Part shown: one piece after another, positions 53,577 to 62,052 of the stretch
Numbering within the stretch: position 1 is the stretch's first letter
How the letters are laid out: each line of letters opens with the position of its first letter
DNA from: Candidatus Nitrohelix vancouverensis
GTDB lineage: Bacteria > Nitrospinota > Nitrospinia > Nitrospinales > VA-1
Direction of reading: 5' to 3'
Assembly: GCA_015698305.1 (NCBI GenBank)
Contig: CP048620.1
Location: 1,576,557-1,640,556 of the forward strand
DNA: 64,000 nt
Made by a program: the position numbers and the translations under genes
The notes under the pieces: model-generated
What the model saw: only the letters and a program-made list of their open reading frames with translations
Told to the model about the DNA's origin: nothing
Databases searched by the model: none

Positions 53577-54515
53577 TTGGGTTTTAAAATTTTAATTACC
53601 GGAGGGGCTGGGTACCTTGGCTCAACGTTGACGCCGTCGTTGTTGGAGGCGGGGCATGACGTCACCGTTTTGGATAATTTCCTTTACGGTCAGGCCAGCT
53701 TGAATCACGTATGCCATCACCCTGCATTTCATGTGGTGAAAGGAGATGTGCGGGTCGAAAGCACAATCAGCCCTCTATTGAAACAGGCCGACGTGGTGAT
53801 ACCCCTTGCCGCGCTGGTGGGCGCGCCCATTTGCTCCGCCGACCCTGTTGGCGCGCAAACGGTGAATCACGACGCCATAACGCTGATGTTGAAGCATATG
53901 AGTCCGGCGCAACGTCTGTTGATGCCCACCACGAACAGCGCTTACGGAACGGGCGACGAGGATAATTTTTGCGACGAGAATTCTCCCTTGCGTCCTATTT
54001 CCAAATACGCAAAGGACAAGGTGGAGATTGAAAAAATCATCATGGATCGAGAGAACTCCATCAGCTTTCGCCTGGCGACGGTGTTTGGCATGTCGCCAAG
54101 AATGAGAATCGATCTTTTGGTGAACGATTTTACATATCGCGCCGTTCATGATCGATTTGTGATATTATTCGAAAGCTCTTTTAAGAGGAATTTCATTCAC
54201 GTGAAAGATATTACGCGGGTGTTTCATCATGGAATCAATAATTTTGAAACCATGCGCGGTGAAATTTTCAACGTGGGTCTTTCAGATGCGAATTTGTCCA
54301 AGGAAGAGTTGTGCAAGGCCATAAAAAGCCGCATTCCTGAATTCCTCTATATGGAAGCGCCTCTGGGTAAGGACCCCGACCAGAGAAATTATATTGTATC
54401 CAACGCAAAAATTGAAAAGACAGGGTTTCACCCTGCACACTCTTTGGACGACGGCATCGTGGAGCTGATTAAAGGTTATACGATGTTAAAAAATACCAGA
54501 TACGGAAACGTGTAA
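53577..54515 (+). CDS. Extended SDR (NAD-dependent epimerase/dehydratase/reductase)
   Basis: 312 residues, TTG start with AAGGAG seven bases upstream. GGAGYLG motif (9-15), NSAYG (Ser121) and Tyr144-Lys148 (ISKYAKDK) as the catalytic triad. It resembles nucleotide-sugar 4,6-dehydratases or reductases, but could be any keto-sugar reductase. In the operon it could reduce the branched product of the ColD-like/E1 route, or supply the 4,6-dehydratase step that is otherwise missing from the window. Confidence 0.85.
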   Translation: MGFKILITGGAGYLGSTLTPSLLEAGHDVTVLDNFLYGQASLNHVCHHPAFHVVKGDVRVESTISPLLKQADVVIPLAALVGAPICSADPVGAQTVNHDAITLMLKHMSPAQRLLMPTTNSAYGTGDEDNFCDENSPLRPISKYAKDKVEIEKIIMDRENSISFRLATVFGMSPRMRIDLLVNDFTYRAVHDRFVILFESSFKRNFIHVKDITRVFHHGINNFETMRGEIFNVGLSDANLSKEELCKAIKSRIPEFLYMEAPLGKDPDQRNYIVSNAKIEKTGFHPAHSLDDGIVELIKGYTMLKNTRYGNV

Positions 54516-54589
54516 ACGAAAAGTGCGAATTTGCAAGGTCGGACTCGTTTGACCACGCCCACCCCCCCACATAAATTTTTGAGGAAGCT

Positions 54590-55315
54590 ATGGGAGACAA
54601 GCTAACCACCACCCTTTTTGTGCCGGCTTTAAATGAGGTGGATGGTCTGAAAGCCATCATGCCCAAAATTGATCCCAGCTGGTTCGATCAGATCATTATT
54701 GCAGATGGCAATTCACAGGACGGGTCGGTGGAGTATGCTGAATCTCAGGGCTATGAGGTCATGGTGCAATCTCAAAAAGGGATACGCCATGCTTACATCG
54801 AAGGATTTCCCATGATTCGGGGAGATATTGTGGTGACCTTCAGTCCAGATGGCAATTGCATTCCCGAGCACATTCCGGCTCTTATCGAAAAGATCAAAGA
54901 GGGATATGACATGGTTGTCGCTTCAAGATACAAGGACGAAGCAAAAAGCGACGACGATGATATTGTGACGGGTTTCGGCAATTACATGTTCAATTTCATT
55001 ATCAAATTATTGCATGGCTATCCTTATACCGACTGTATGGGGATTTTTAGAGCATACAGGACCAATGTGTTTTATGAGTTGGGATTGGATAAAGAGGAGT
55101 CTTACTGGCAGGAACAACTGTATGCCACGAAAATCGGCATTGAGCCGCTCTTGTCAATTCGCGCCGCAAAAATGAAAATGAAGATCGGAGAGATTCCTGC
55201 GGACGAGCCGCCCAGGATATTTGGCGAACGTAAACTCCAGATTTTTCGCTGGGGAGCGTCCTACCTCACTCAGATGATAACTGAGTTCTTTTCCCGTAAA
55301 TATCGTCGTAAATGA
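54590..55315 (+). CDS. Glycosyltransferase family 2 protein
   Basis: 241 residues without membrane helices. GT-A fold: TLFVPALNEVDGLKAIM, IIADGNSQDGSVEYAES, RGDIVVTFSPDGNCIPEH (the DxD-like DGN) and VVASRYKDEAKSDDDD, then GFGNYMFNFIIKLLHGYPYT and ERKLQIFRWGASYLTQMITE. Resembles polyprenol-phosphate or polysaccharide GT2 enzymes; no signal peptide. Last gene of the sugar operon (77 bp gap). Confidence 0.85.
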   Translation: MGDKLTTTLFVPALNEVDGLKAIMPKIDPSWFDQIIIADGNSQDGSVEYAESQGYEVMVQSQKGIRHAYIEGFPMIRGDIVVTFSPDGNCIPEHIPALIEKIKEGYDMVVASRYKDEAKSDDDDIVTGFGNYMFNFIIKLLHGYPYTDCMGIFRAYRTNVFYELGLDKEESYWQEQLYATKIGIEPLLSIRAAKMKMKIGEIPADEPPRIFGERKLQIFRWGASYLTQMITEFFSRKYRRK

Positions 55316-55765
55316 TCGATTTGTGTCCTCCCCCCTTTTTAAGGTCCCGGGGCGTTGTCTGGTCCGTGAAGGATGTTAAAAGTTCACTGATTTGTTGTTC
55401 CCGGGAAGAAAAGCCTCATAACTTGAGCAAACTTTTAAAGTTTGCCCCTCAGCGTTCCGAAAAGAAATAAGAGTAGGGCTTGGCGGCTTTGCGTGTGTAT
55501 TTTTTCAGATCGGGATCTTTGTGTTTTTCAGGCAGATGAATAATATGAATCCGCTTGACATATAGAGAGGCAAAGATAAAATAAATAAGGGATTTTTCCT
55601 TTGATTCTCTTTTGGAACCATCTTCCAGCTTTATTTTCTTCACAATCCCACTAGGTAGTACGGGAGATAGCCGCCATTCTTGAAAACAGTATACATTTAT
55701 AAAAATTATTCATCCCTGTCATGATGTGGTTGCGGATGATTTGTTGACCTAAAGGATATCATTTA
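55316..55765. other. Gene-free region with a perfect-looking inverted repeat
   Basis: Holds the palindrome GCAAACTTTTAAAGTTTGC (55427-55445) with no T run beside it, so an operator or structured element is more likely than a terminator. A 64-codon frame on the minus strand (55449-55643) is possible but unsupported. Confidence 0.4.
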
Positions 55766-57310
55766 ATGTCCAACACGAAAAAACCAAACATTCTTTTGCT
55801 TTACCCAAAAACGGGTTTTGATTTTGGTTCGACGGTTGCCCCTCCGCATGCCTTGCTGACAATAGCCGCTCCGGCTCTTGAGGCAGGATACGAAGTTACA
55901 ATTCTGGATCAGAGAACCCGGTCTATTAGCGAAAGCGTCTTGGAAGATCTGATATCCGACGATCTGATATGCATTGGTATATCGACGATGACGGGCACTC
56001 AGATTCGTCATGCACTGCACCTTGCTGGGATGTGCCGCAAAATAACGAACGGCAAGGTTCCTTTGGTTTGGGGCGGTTGTCATCCAGCGGTCATGCCAGA
56101 GCAAACCGCCGTGCATGAGATGGTTGATATCGTTGTGAGAGGAGAAGGCGACGAAACATTTCTAGAGCTTGTCAAAGCTCTGGATAGTAAAGAAGATATT
56201 CGTCAAATCAAGGGACTGACGTATCAGGATGGCGGTGAGATGATCAACACGCCCGAACGCCCTTTGATGGATGTTGAAGACTTGCTCCCGACTCCGTGGC
56301 ATTTGGTCAATGTAGAAGATTACATCCACCGGGATATGTATGTGAAGAATCGATATCGGGTTTTGGACTTGGGGCAGACCAGCCGTGGATGCCCGTTCGA
56401 TTGCGGTTTCTGTAGCAGCGCTGAAATTCGGGAAAGAAAATGGCGGGCGATTTCTGCCGACAAAAGCGTGGATATGATCACCGAATCGGTTCGCAAATTC
56501 AATCTGGATGGGTTTTGGTTGCGAGACGATGAGTTCTATATCAACAGAAAACGCGCCTCAAGAATATTCGAAGGCATGGTTCGCAATGAATTGGACGTTT
56601 CGTTTTATACATCTGGCGCTCGCGCGGATGTATTTATGAAATCTACTGATGAGGATGTCCGACTTCTCAAGCGGGCAGGCGCGCACACCTTGAAATTTGG
56701 CGCTGAATCGGGTTCCCAGCGTATTCTGGACCTGATGCAAAAAGGTATTTCCGTTGAGCAGACAATCGAAGCGAATGAGCGTTGCAAAAAATTTGATATC
56801 AGCCCGGCTTTCGGGCTGATGGTTGGATACCCGACTGAGACCTTTGAGGATATCAACAAGACGATTGACCTTGGTTTTCTGTTGAAACGAAATAACCCCA
56901 CGGCAGAACTGGAAACGATGGCGACTTACACAGCCCTCCCCGGAACTCCAGATTGGCACCTTGCTAAAGAGCATGGCTTGAAAGAGCCGGGTAGTCTCGA
57001 AGAATGGTCGGATTGGGTTTTTGACGATTATGATCTGAAAGGAGAAATCATTCCCTGGTTCAATCGTGAAGAAAGAATCTATGTGGGTAATATTTCTTAC
57101 ATGAGCATTCTTGCAAATGCGTTAGAGAATGTCATGGGGAGCCTTGGCAACAGACAAATGAGATACGTTGCGCAAAAAGCGGCTAAGATGGTTAGTTTTT
57201 ACTACTCCAACAAGCTGGAAAATAAGATGTACCGTTTCGCTCCGGAATTGTCGCTGGTTCGAAAATTGCGTCATGAATTATTTTATAACAGTGATTTCAC
57301 TCTATCTTGA
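55766..57310 (+). CDS. B12-binding-type radical SAM protein
   Basis: 514 residues. N-terminal cobalamin-binding-like Rossmann domain ([60 protein letters not shown]), without the DxHxxG motif for the base-off form. The radical SAM core has [14 protein letters not shown] (Cys209, Cys213, Cys216), and [36 protein letters not shown]. Could be a methyltransferase or rearrangement enzyme for a sugar, lipid or other surface molecule. An AAGGAT ribosome-binding site lies before the ATG. Confidence 0.88.
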   Translation: MSNTKKPNILLLYPKTGFDFGSTVAPPHALLTIAAPALEAGYEVTILDQRTRSISESVLEDLISDDLICIGISTMTGTQIRHALHLAGMCRKITNGKVPLVWGGCHPAVMPEQTAVHEMVDIVVRGEGDETFLELVKALDSKEDIRQIKGLTYQDGGEMINTPERPLMDVEDLLPTPWHLVNVEDYIHRDMYVKNRYRVLDLGQTSRGCPFDCGFCSSAEIRERKWRAISADKSVDMITESVRKFNLDGFWLRDDEFYINRKRASRIFEGMVRNELDVSFYTSGARADVFMKSTDEDVRLLKRAGAHTLKFGAESGSQRILDLMQKGISVEQTIEANERCKKFDISPAFGLMVGYPTETFEDINKTIDLGFLLKRNNPTAELETMATYTALPGTPDWHLAKEHGLKEPGSLEEWSDWVFDDYDLKGEIIPWFNREERIYVGNISYMSILANALENVMGSLGNRQMRYVAQKAAKMVSFYYSNKLENKMYRFAPELSLVRKLRHELFYNSDFTLS

Positions 57311-57339
57311 TAAGCTAACCTATCCCTGGTTCAAAAATC

Positions 57340-57528
57340 ATGCAGAAGTTCTTCAATAAGCTGTGGCTTACACTGGGTTCTTTGTTGGTCATCCTCTCAG
57401 CGGGAACGCTTATTATTGTCGTTTATATCGCCAAATTTTTAAACAAAGCCTTGCCTAACAAGTTTAAGGATAAATTGTTTTTGAATTCGAAAGCCCATCC
57501 TTTGCCTCCGGCTATGGAAAAGAACTGA
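57340..57528 (+). CDS. Small single-pass membrane protein
   Basis: 62 residues: WLTLGSLLVILSAGTLIIVV and a basic, Pro-containing tail (KFLNKALPNKFKDKLFLNSK). It starts 29 bp after the radical SAM gene and precedes the NUDIX gene. A membrane peptide of this kind is often coupled with the genes around it, but no function can be assigned, and its ribosome-binding site is weak. Confidence 0.5.
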   Translation: MQKFFNKLWLTLGSLLVILSAGTLIIVVYIAKFLNKALPNKFKDKLFLNSKAHPLPPAMEKN

Positions 57529-57601
57529 GCGGTTTTTAACTTCCGTTGAGTTCTGAAAATCCAGCTGATTTTAAGGAGACCTCCCTCCTGAAAGTCTTGG
57601 G

Positions 57602-58183
57602 ATGAAAAAACAAAAATCTGAACTCCCTCCTGATTTCATTATTCATCAGCGCAGGACCGTCTGCGAAAACAGCAAATTCAACGTCTATTTTGATCATGTC
57701 GAAAGCGGATCTGTATTTGAGATACGCGATTTCCTGGTCGTATCCCCCAAGGTAAAACTGGACAATCTTGTGACGGGTTGCGCCGTCTTGCCGGTTGTTG
57801 GCGATCAATTTGCTCTATTAAAGATTTTCAGACATCCGGTCCGAGAGTATTCATGGGAGATTCCGCGTGGATTTGTTGAATCGGTGGAGTCGATGAATGC
57901 ATCCGCGTTGCGGGAACTCAAGGAAGAAACCGGGCTGGTTTGCGATGAAAAAAAACTCATCCCTATGGGGCAAATAACGCCAGAGGCGGGAATCCTTGAA
58001 GCCAGGATTCAATTGTTTGCGGCGCTGGATTGTTACGAGGATCGCCCTTTTCAGCCAAACGAAATGGGACATCGTGAAATGAAGCTGTTTTCAAAAACCG
58101 AGATCGAGGAGATGGCGCAAAATTCGATCATTCAAGACCCCGCGACTCTCATCACCTATTATCGCTATTTGCAGAATAAGTAA
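57602..58183 (+). CDS. NUDIX hydrolase (ADP-ribose pyrophosphatase-like)
   Basis: 193 residues. Nudix box is complete: Gx5Ex7REUxEExGU reads G90-FVESV-E-SMNASAL-RELKEETGL (90-112). The preceding VLPVVGDQFALLKIFRHPVR and following ITPEAGILEARIQLF are typical for ADP-ribose/NDP-sugar hydrolases. Hydrolysis of a nucleoside diphosphate sugar would suit the sugar operon. It is convergent with the pentapeptide gene. Confidence 0.92.
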   Translation: MKKQKSELPPDFIIHQRRTVCENSKFNVYFDHVESGSVFEIRDFLVVSPKVKLDNLVTGCAVLPVVGDQFALLKIFRHPVREYSWEIPRGFVESVESMNASALRELKEETGLVCDEKKLIPMGQITPEAGILEARIQLFAALDCYEDRPFQPNEMGHREMKLFSKTEIEEMAQNSIIQDPATLITYYRYLQNK

Positions 58184-58208
58184 AGCAAGGCCTTGTTCTG
58201 CCAAGTTT

Positions 58209-58700
58209 TTATACGAAATTGATTCCTTCCGGCATTTTGGTCTGGTTGTCGCCCAGTCCAAAGCTGTCTACCTGTTCCTGAGTCAGCGCAGTCGCTTCCG
58301 ACCAATCCGCCCCCTGGATCATGATGTCGCTTAAATTCGCCGATTCAAAATTCGAATTCTTGCAAACGCTCTTTTGCATATACGCTCCATCCAGATTGGC
58401 ATGTGAAAAATTAGCGTTTTCAAGGTCGCATTTTTGAAGGTCGGCGTCTTCCAGATTGGTTGCCGAGAAATTTGCATCCTTGAAGTTGGATTCTTTCAAA
58501 ACGGCGCCCTGCAGATTGGAGCCCTGAAAATCGATGCCCGCCAGGTTTTTGCCCCGAAGATTTGCCTTGATCAGTTTGGAGTTGGATAATTGGGCGGGTT
58601 GACCCTTTTGCTGACCCGACGTCACCCATTGTTCATGTTGTTCGATGATAGCGTTCAATTCATCTTCTGAGACTTCTCTCAAGTCTGCATTCTCTCCCAT
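58209..58700 (-). CDS. Pentapeptide-repeat protein (short)
   Basis: 163 residues with an acidic N-terminus (MGENADLREVSEDELNAIIE) and a run of A(D/N)LxX pentapeptides (ANLRG, NLAGI, SNLQG, AVLKE, SNFKD, ANFSA, TNLED, ADLQK, CDLEN, ANFSH). Shorter than the gene at 16311 and with a different cap. Cytoplasmic; function unknown. Confidence 0.9.
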   Translation of the reverse strand: MGENADLREVSEDELNAIIEQHEQWVTSGQQKGQPAQLSNSKLIKANLRGKNLAGIDFQGSNLQGAVLKESNFKDANFSATNLEDADLQKCDLENANFSHANLDGAYMQKSVCKNSNFESANLSDIMIQGADWSEATALTQEQVDSFGLGDNQTKMPEGINFV

Positions 58701-58775
58701 GTATCAATACCCCTGAATATAGTAATTAATTTAGTTTTGTTTTCCACCCGCGGTTGGGTTTGTGTGAATGCGGAT

Positions 58776-61700
58776 TCATTTGAGTTGCTGTAATCCGTAC
58801 AAACCGTACAGAGTGCGAACCACTATAACATCACTCTGTATTAGGGGAGTGTCTATTATAAAAGTTCCCAGATTAATTTCCCATAGTTTCTTTCCAGTTT
58901 TGGCGTCGATTTTCATGAGCCAGGTTCCGGATCCTGTATACAACGCCCCATCCTTGAAGAGGGGGCGCGCCTTCATTGCTCCGCGCCCCTGGAGTCGCCA
59001 TAGCAGTTTTCCTGTATTGAGATCTGCGGCAGAAATGATTTCATCCCATGAGACGGCATAAAGCACGCCTCCGGCTATTGCGATTCCCTCAAAGATTTCC
59101 ATTTGAGTATCTATGGTTTGAATGAGTTTTCCATCATTCAAGTCGAGTTGATAGATAACGCCTTTTTTGTCAGCGTAAACGACAGTGTTTTCGTAGATCA
59201 CCGGAGTGGCGTGAGCATTGGAGCGGCCTTTGAATTTCCACTTTAGGTTCCATGTGTTTTTATCAAACGCCAGAAAAAGGCCATCGTGCATAGTTGGTAC
59301 GAATACAGAATCTACTGTTTGGGCAATTCCGCCTAATGATGATTGCTTGTTGTTGTATAACAAGACCGGTTGATCCGCCGCCGTATCATCCATCAAATCC
59401 TTGGGGATTTGCTGGGCTGTAAATTGATAGTCGGTTCTCCAGACATGCGTCGAGTGGTAAATGTTTTGATCGTCCACAATGAAGGGGGAGTAAATGTGAT
59501 ACTTCAAAGGCCCTTCGTTAATTGTTTCCAGAGTGTCTGCATTGATTGTGCGAACCCTCTGGTGACCCTTGGGGTCCAGCTCGGCGATAACTAATTTATC
59601 CTTCTTGAGTTGGAAATAGCCTGCGATGCATCCGGGTCCTTTTCGGTAAGGTATATTCTTTTCGATCACGCCCGTGTCGGGGTTGACCACGGCCAGATCA
59701 AGATAACGATTGAACAAGATGTTTGCGCCGAAGGGAACGAGGTGGCCATCCGAATAAGGTTGGGTTCCAGCGGGAATGTGCATTCGCCATTTGATCTGAA
59801 TGGAATCGTTATAGTCGTTTCCTGTGAAAATTCTTTTCAAACGATCTTGTTGATTCAGAAGCTGAGGATTTTTACTCCCATAGCTGTAGGGGTCATACCC
59901 TTTTATTCCGAGGAGCAACACGATGCAAACCAGCACGCTCGTAGTCAGGGTCAAGATTTGGATGGATTTAGAATGAGGGCTTTCAAGAGGCTTCCTCTGG
60001 TTTGCGTGTCCTTCGCTCTTGAATAACAGCTTGCTGTAAAAGGACCGGAGGATTTTAAATAAAGACGACAGGCCGAGCGTGATAACAATGGTGAATGACA
60101 GGTAAATGTAGATAAAGTACCCAACACCGCTACCCGCCGCTCCTATCAATACCAATGCATAGATGACAGGAGCGAGAACAAATATCATCAACCGTCTATC
60201 GCCAAGAACTGCAAATGGCAGGAATAGTAAGCTGAAACTCATTAAGGCCCATAAATACTGGATGTGGTCGGGTTTGATAAAATCCAGAACGCGTTCCTGA
60301 ATTTTTTGACAACTACCGGGGCGTACCTGACTGGGAAGAGAGAATGCGTTCAGGGGCAGTCTGTTCTTCCAGGCGGTGAAAAATTCTATGGGGTGCGTCG
60401 CCACATAACCCGCAAGAAACTTTTGCATTTCAGGATAGTTTGATTGCGCTTGCGGGCGAGCAGAATCATTCAGGAAATACCCGAGCCGGGAGACATGGCA
60501 GTCGTCGAACATGATGCCCAGTGAATTATCAGGATTTCCTGCGCCAAAGTTGGTGATGGGAACGATAGACATTTGGCTCCCGTCGTATAGAGCAAATTTC
60601 TGATGCTGGTGATAATTGTTGCTCATGATCAGAACGGGTATGAAATAGGTGATTGCAAAGGCGATGAGGGTCTTCTTTAAAGACCGTTTGTTGATGCCCA
60701 TGCATAGAAATACGAGGGTCAGAAATAGAATCGGGACGAGTTTAAGGTCGTTTCGCCACAGAAGGGCGCAGGTTCCGAGCAGACCGAACAGCATTAAGGT
60801 TTTCCATCCCTGGTCCTCGAATGCGAGACGATAGGATAGAATGAAAAAACCTATGAAAATTGGAAAGAATAAAGAGGTGTGCACGTTCCCGGATAGATAT
60901 GTGAATACCAATTCGGGATCCAGAGATAAAAATGCAAATGCGATGAGCGGAAAAAAATGGACTCCGGGAAGCTGGTTCTTTATGAAAATATGTATGAGGA
61001 AAAAGTAAAGGGCGATGTTCGCGCCGGTGACGATAACAAACTGGACAATTCGGTATGCCACTTCCGTATAAAAGGGGTCTTCAAGGGAATATCCGAAGAT
61101 TCTCAGAAATCGAAAAATGAGAGAGTAAAAGACCGGTCGGCCCGGCGCGTAATTGTAAAATGGTATCAGAGGGTTTTCTGCGGGTTCGGCGCGGGGCATG
61201 TCAAATATGGTCCATGCATTATTGCAGTATGAAAAGCCGGGGCGATAAACGTGCGAGACGACCCAGTAGGCTTCATAGAAGCTGAGAGCCAGGATCGTAT
61301 AAAAACAGAAACGATAAAACCGGGGATGGTTTTTTTCCTCTATCAAGTCTTCTCGACGGTCTGGCATCATGGCGGCAAACAGGCAGATTGGCCCCAAAAG
61401 CAACGTTAGCAGTGCAAAGCAAAGAAGGCATAACCAAGCGAGTTTTGTCCAGCCGTTCAATTCCCACTGTTTGCCCGACGATTGCATGTCCGAGAGTTTG
61501 TCGCCGCCTGTAACTGAAACCGCAATTTCTCTTAAATCATTTGCGTTTCTACCTTCTATGACGAGATGAAATTCATCGTAAAACCACGCAAATGTTTCAA
61601 GTTTGAAATTCTCCCGCCCTTTTTTACTGTCTGGGTTCCACACAAAATGCGAAGCCAATAGGGGGCCGTCTGGCGATCCGCCACGCACTTGGACATCAAC

Positions 61701-61970
61701 AGGCTGGGATTGGAAATTTGGAAGTAATATGTTTGTTTGAAAATAAAGGAAACGGAGACTCGCACCTTTGTGGATGGGCAATAGCGCGGATTTTGCGAGC
61801 GGGGAATGTTGCCTCAAGTCGAGAGAGTTTTGTTGCTGAGTTTGTATTGGCTGGGACTTAAAGCCAATCAGATACAGAAGAAACGAGCAAATACCGATGA
61901 GTAAAAGGGCGAAAGAAAAACCTTTGAAAGAAAAATTTTTAAAGGTGATTTCGTTTGCCGAAGGGCTCAT
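58776..61970 (-). CDS. Polytopic membrane protein fused to a PQQ-type beta-propeller
   Basis: 1064 residues. The N-terminal ~665 residues carry a leading helix, an outer beta-rich loop (about 50-165) and many membrane segments (for example FIVLVLIGAAGSGVGYFIYI in parts), in a GT-C-like layout with the loop FDDCHVSRLGYFLNDSARPQ and FFTAWKNRLPLNAF. From about residue 715 there are PQQ/BamB-type blades: GKLIQTIDTQMEIFEGIAIA, GKLLWRLQGRGAMKARPLFK, DGALYTGSGTWLMKIDAKTG, GKKLWEINLGTFIIDTPLIQ. The last blade ends TLYGLYGLQQLK. The partial gene next to it has the same layout. I know of no characterised protein with this combination. Confidence 0.7.
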   Translation of the reverse strand: MSPSANEITFKNFSFKGFSFALLLIGICSFLLYLIGFKSQPIQTQQQNSLDLRQHSPLAKSALLPIHKGASLRFLYFQTNILLPNFQSQPVDVQVRGGSPDGPLLASHFVWNPDSKKGRENFKLETFAWFYDEFHLVIEGRNANDLREIAVSVTGGDKLSDMQSSGKQWELNGWTKLAWLCLLCFALLTLLLGPICLFAAMMPDRREDLIEEKNHPRFYRFCFYTILALSFYEAYWVVSHVYRPGFSYCNNAWTIFDMPRAEPAENPLIPFYNYAPGRPVFYSLIFRFLRIFGYSLEDPFYTEVAYRIVQFVIVTGANIALYFFLIHIFIKNQLPGVHFFPLIAFAFLSLDPELVFTYLSGNVHTSLFFPIFIGFFILSYRLAFEDQGWKTLMLFGLLGTCALLWRNDLKLVPILFLTLVFLCMGINKRSLKKTLIAFAITYFIPVLIMSNNYHQHQKFALYDGSQMSIVPITNFGAGNPDNSLGIMFDDCHVSRLGYFLNDSARPQAQSNYPEMQKFLAGYVATHPIEFFTAWKNRLPLNAFSLPSQVRPGSCQKIQERVLDFIKPDHIQYLWALMSFSLLFLPFAVLGDRRLMIFVLAPVIYALVLIGAAGSGVGYFIYIYLSFTIVITLGLSSLFKILRSFYSKLLFKSEGHANQRKPLESPHSKSIQILTLTTSVLVCIVLLLGIKGYDPYSYGSKNPQLLNQQDRLKRIFTGNDYNDSIQIKWRMHIPAGTQPYSDGHLVPFGANILFNRYLDLAVVNPDTGVIEKNIPYRKGPGCIAGYFQLKKDKLVIAELDPKGHQRVRTINADTLETINEGPLKYHIYSPFIVDDQNIYHSTHVWRTDYQFTAQQIPKDLMDDTAADQPVLLYNNKQSSLGGIAQTVDSVFVPTMHDGLFLAFDKNTWNLKWKFKGRSNAHATPVIYENTVVYADKKGVIYQLDLNDGKLIQTIDTQMEIFEGIAIAGGVLYAVSWDEIISAADLNTGKLLWRLQGRGAMKARPLFKDGALYTGSGTWLMKIDAKTGKKLWEINLGTFIIDTPLIQSDVIVVRTLYGLYGLQQLK

Positions 61971-62052
61971 GTTTTATAAACGCTGAAATTGATGTGTGAT
62001 CAATGTAAATCAAGCATCACGGTTCTGGACAGCAAGCGGATGGTTGTTTTCA

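Noticed and set aside
55449-55643. Possible 64-codon minus-strand gene
   Set aside because: GTG start with a weak site, Lys/Ser/Tyr-rich translation, no likeness to a family; kept only as a remark in the intergenic region entry.
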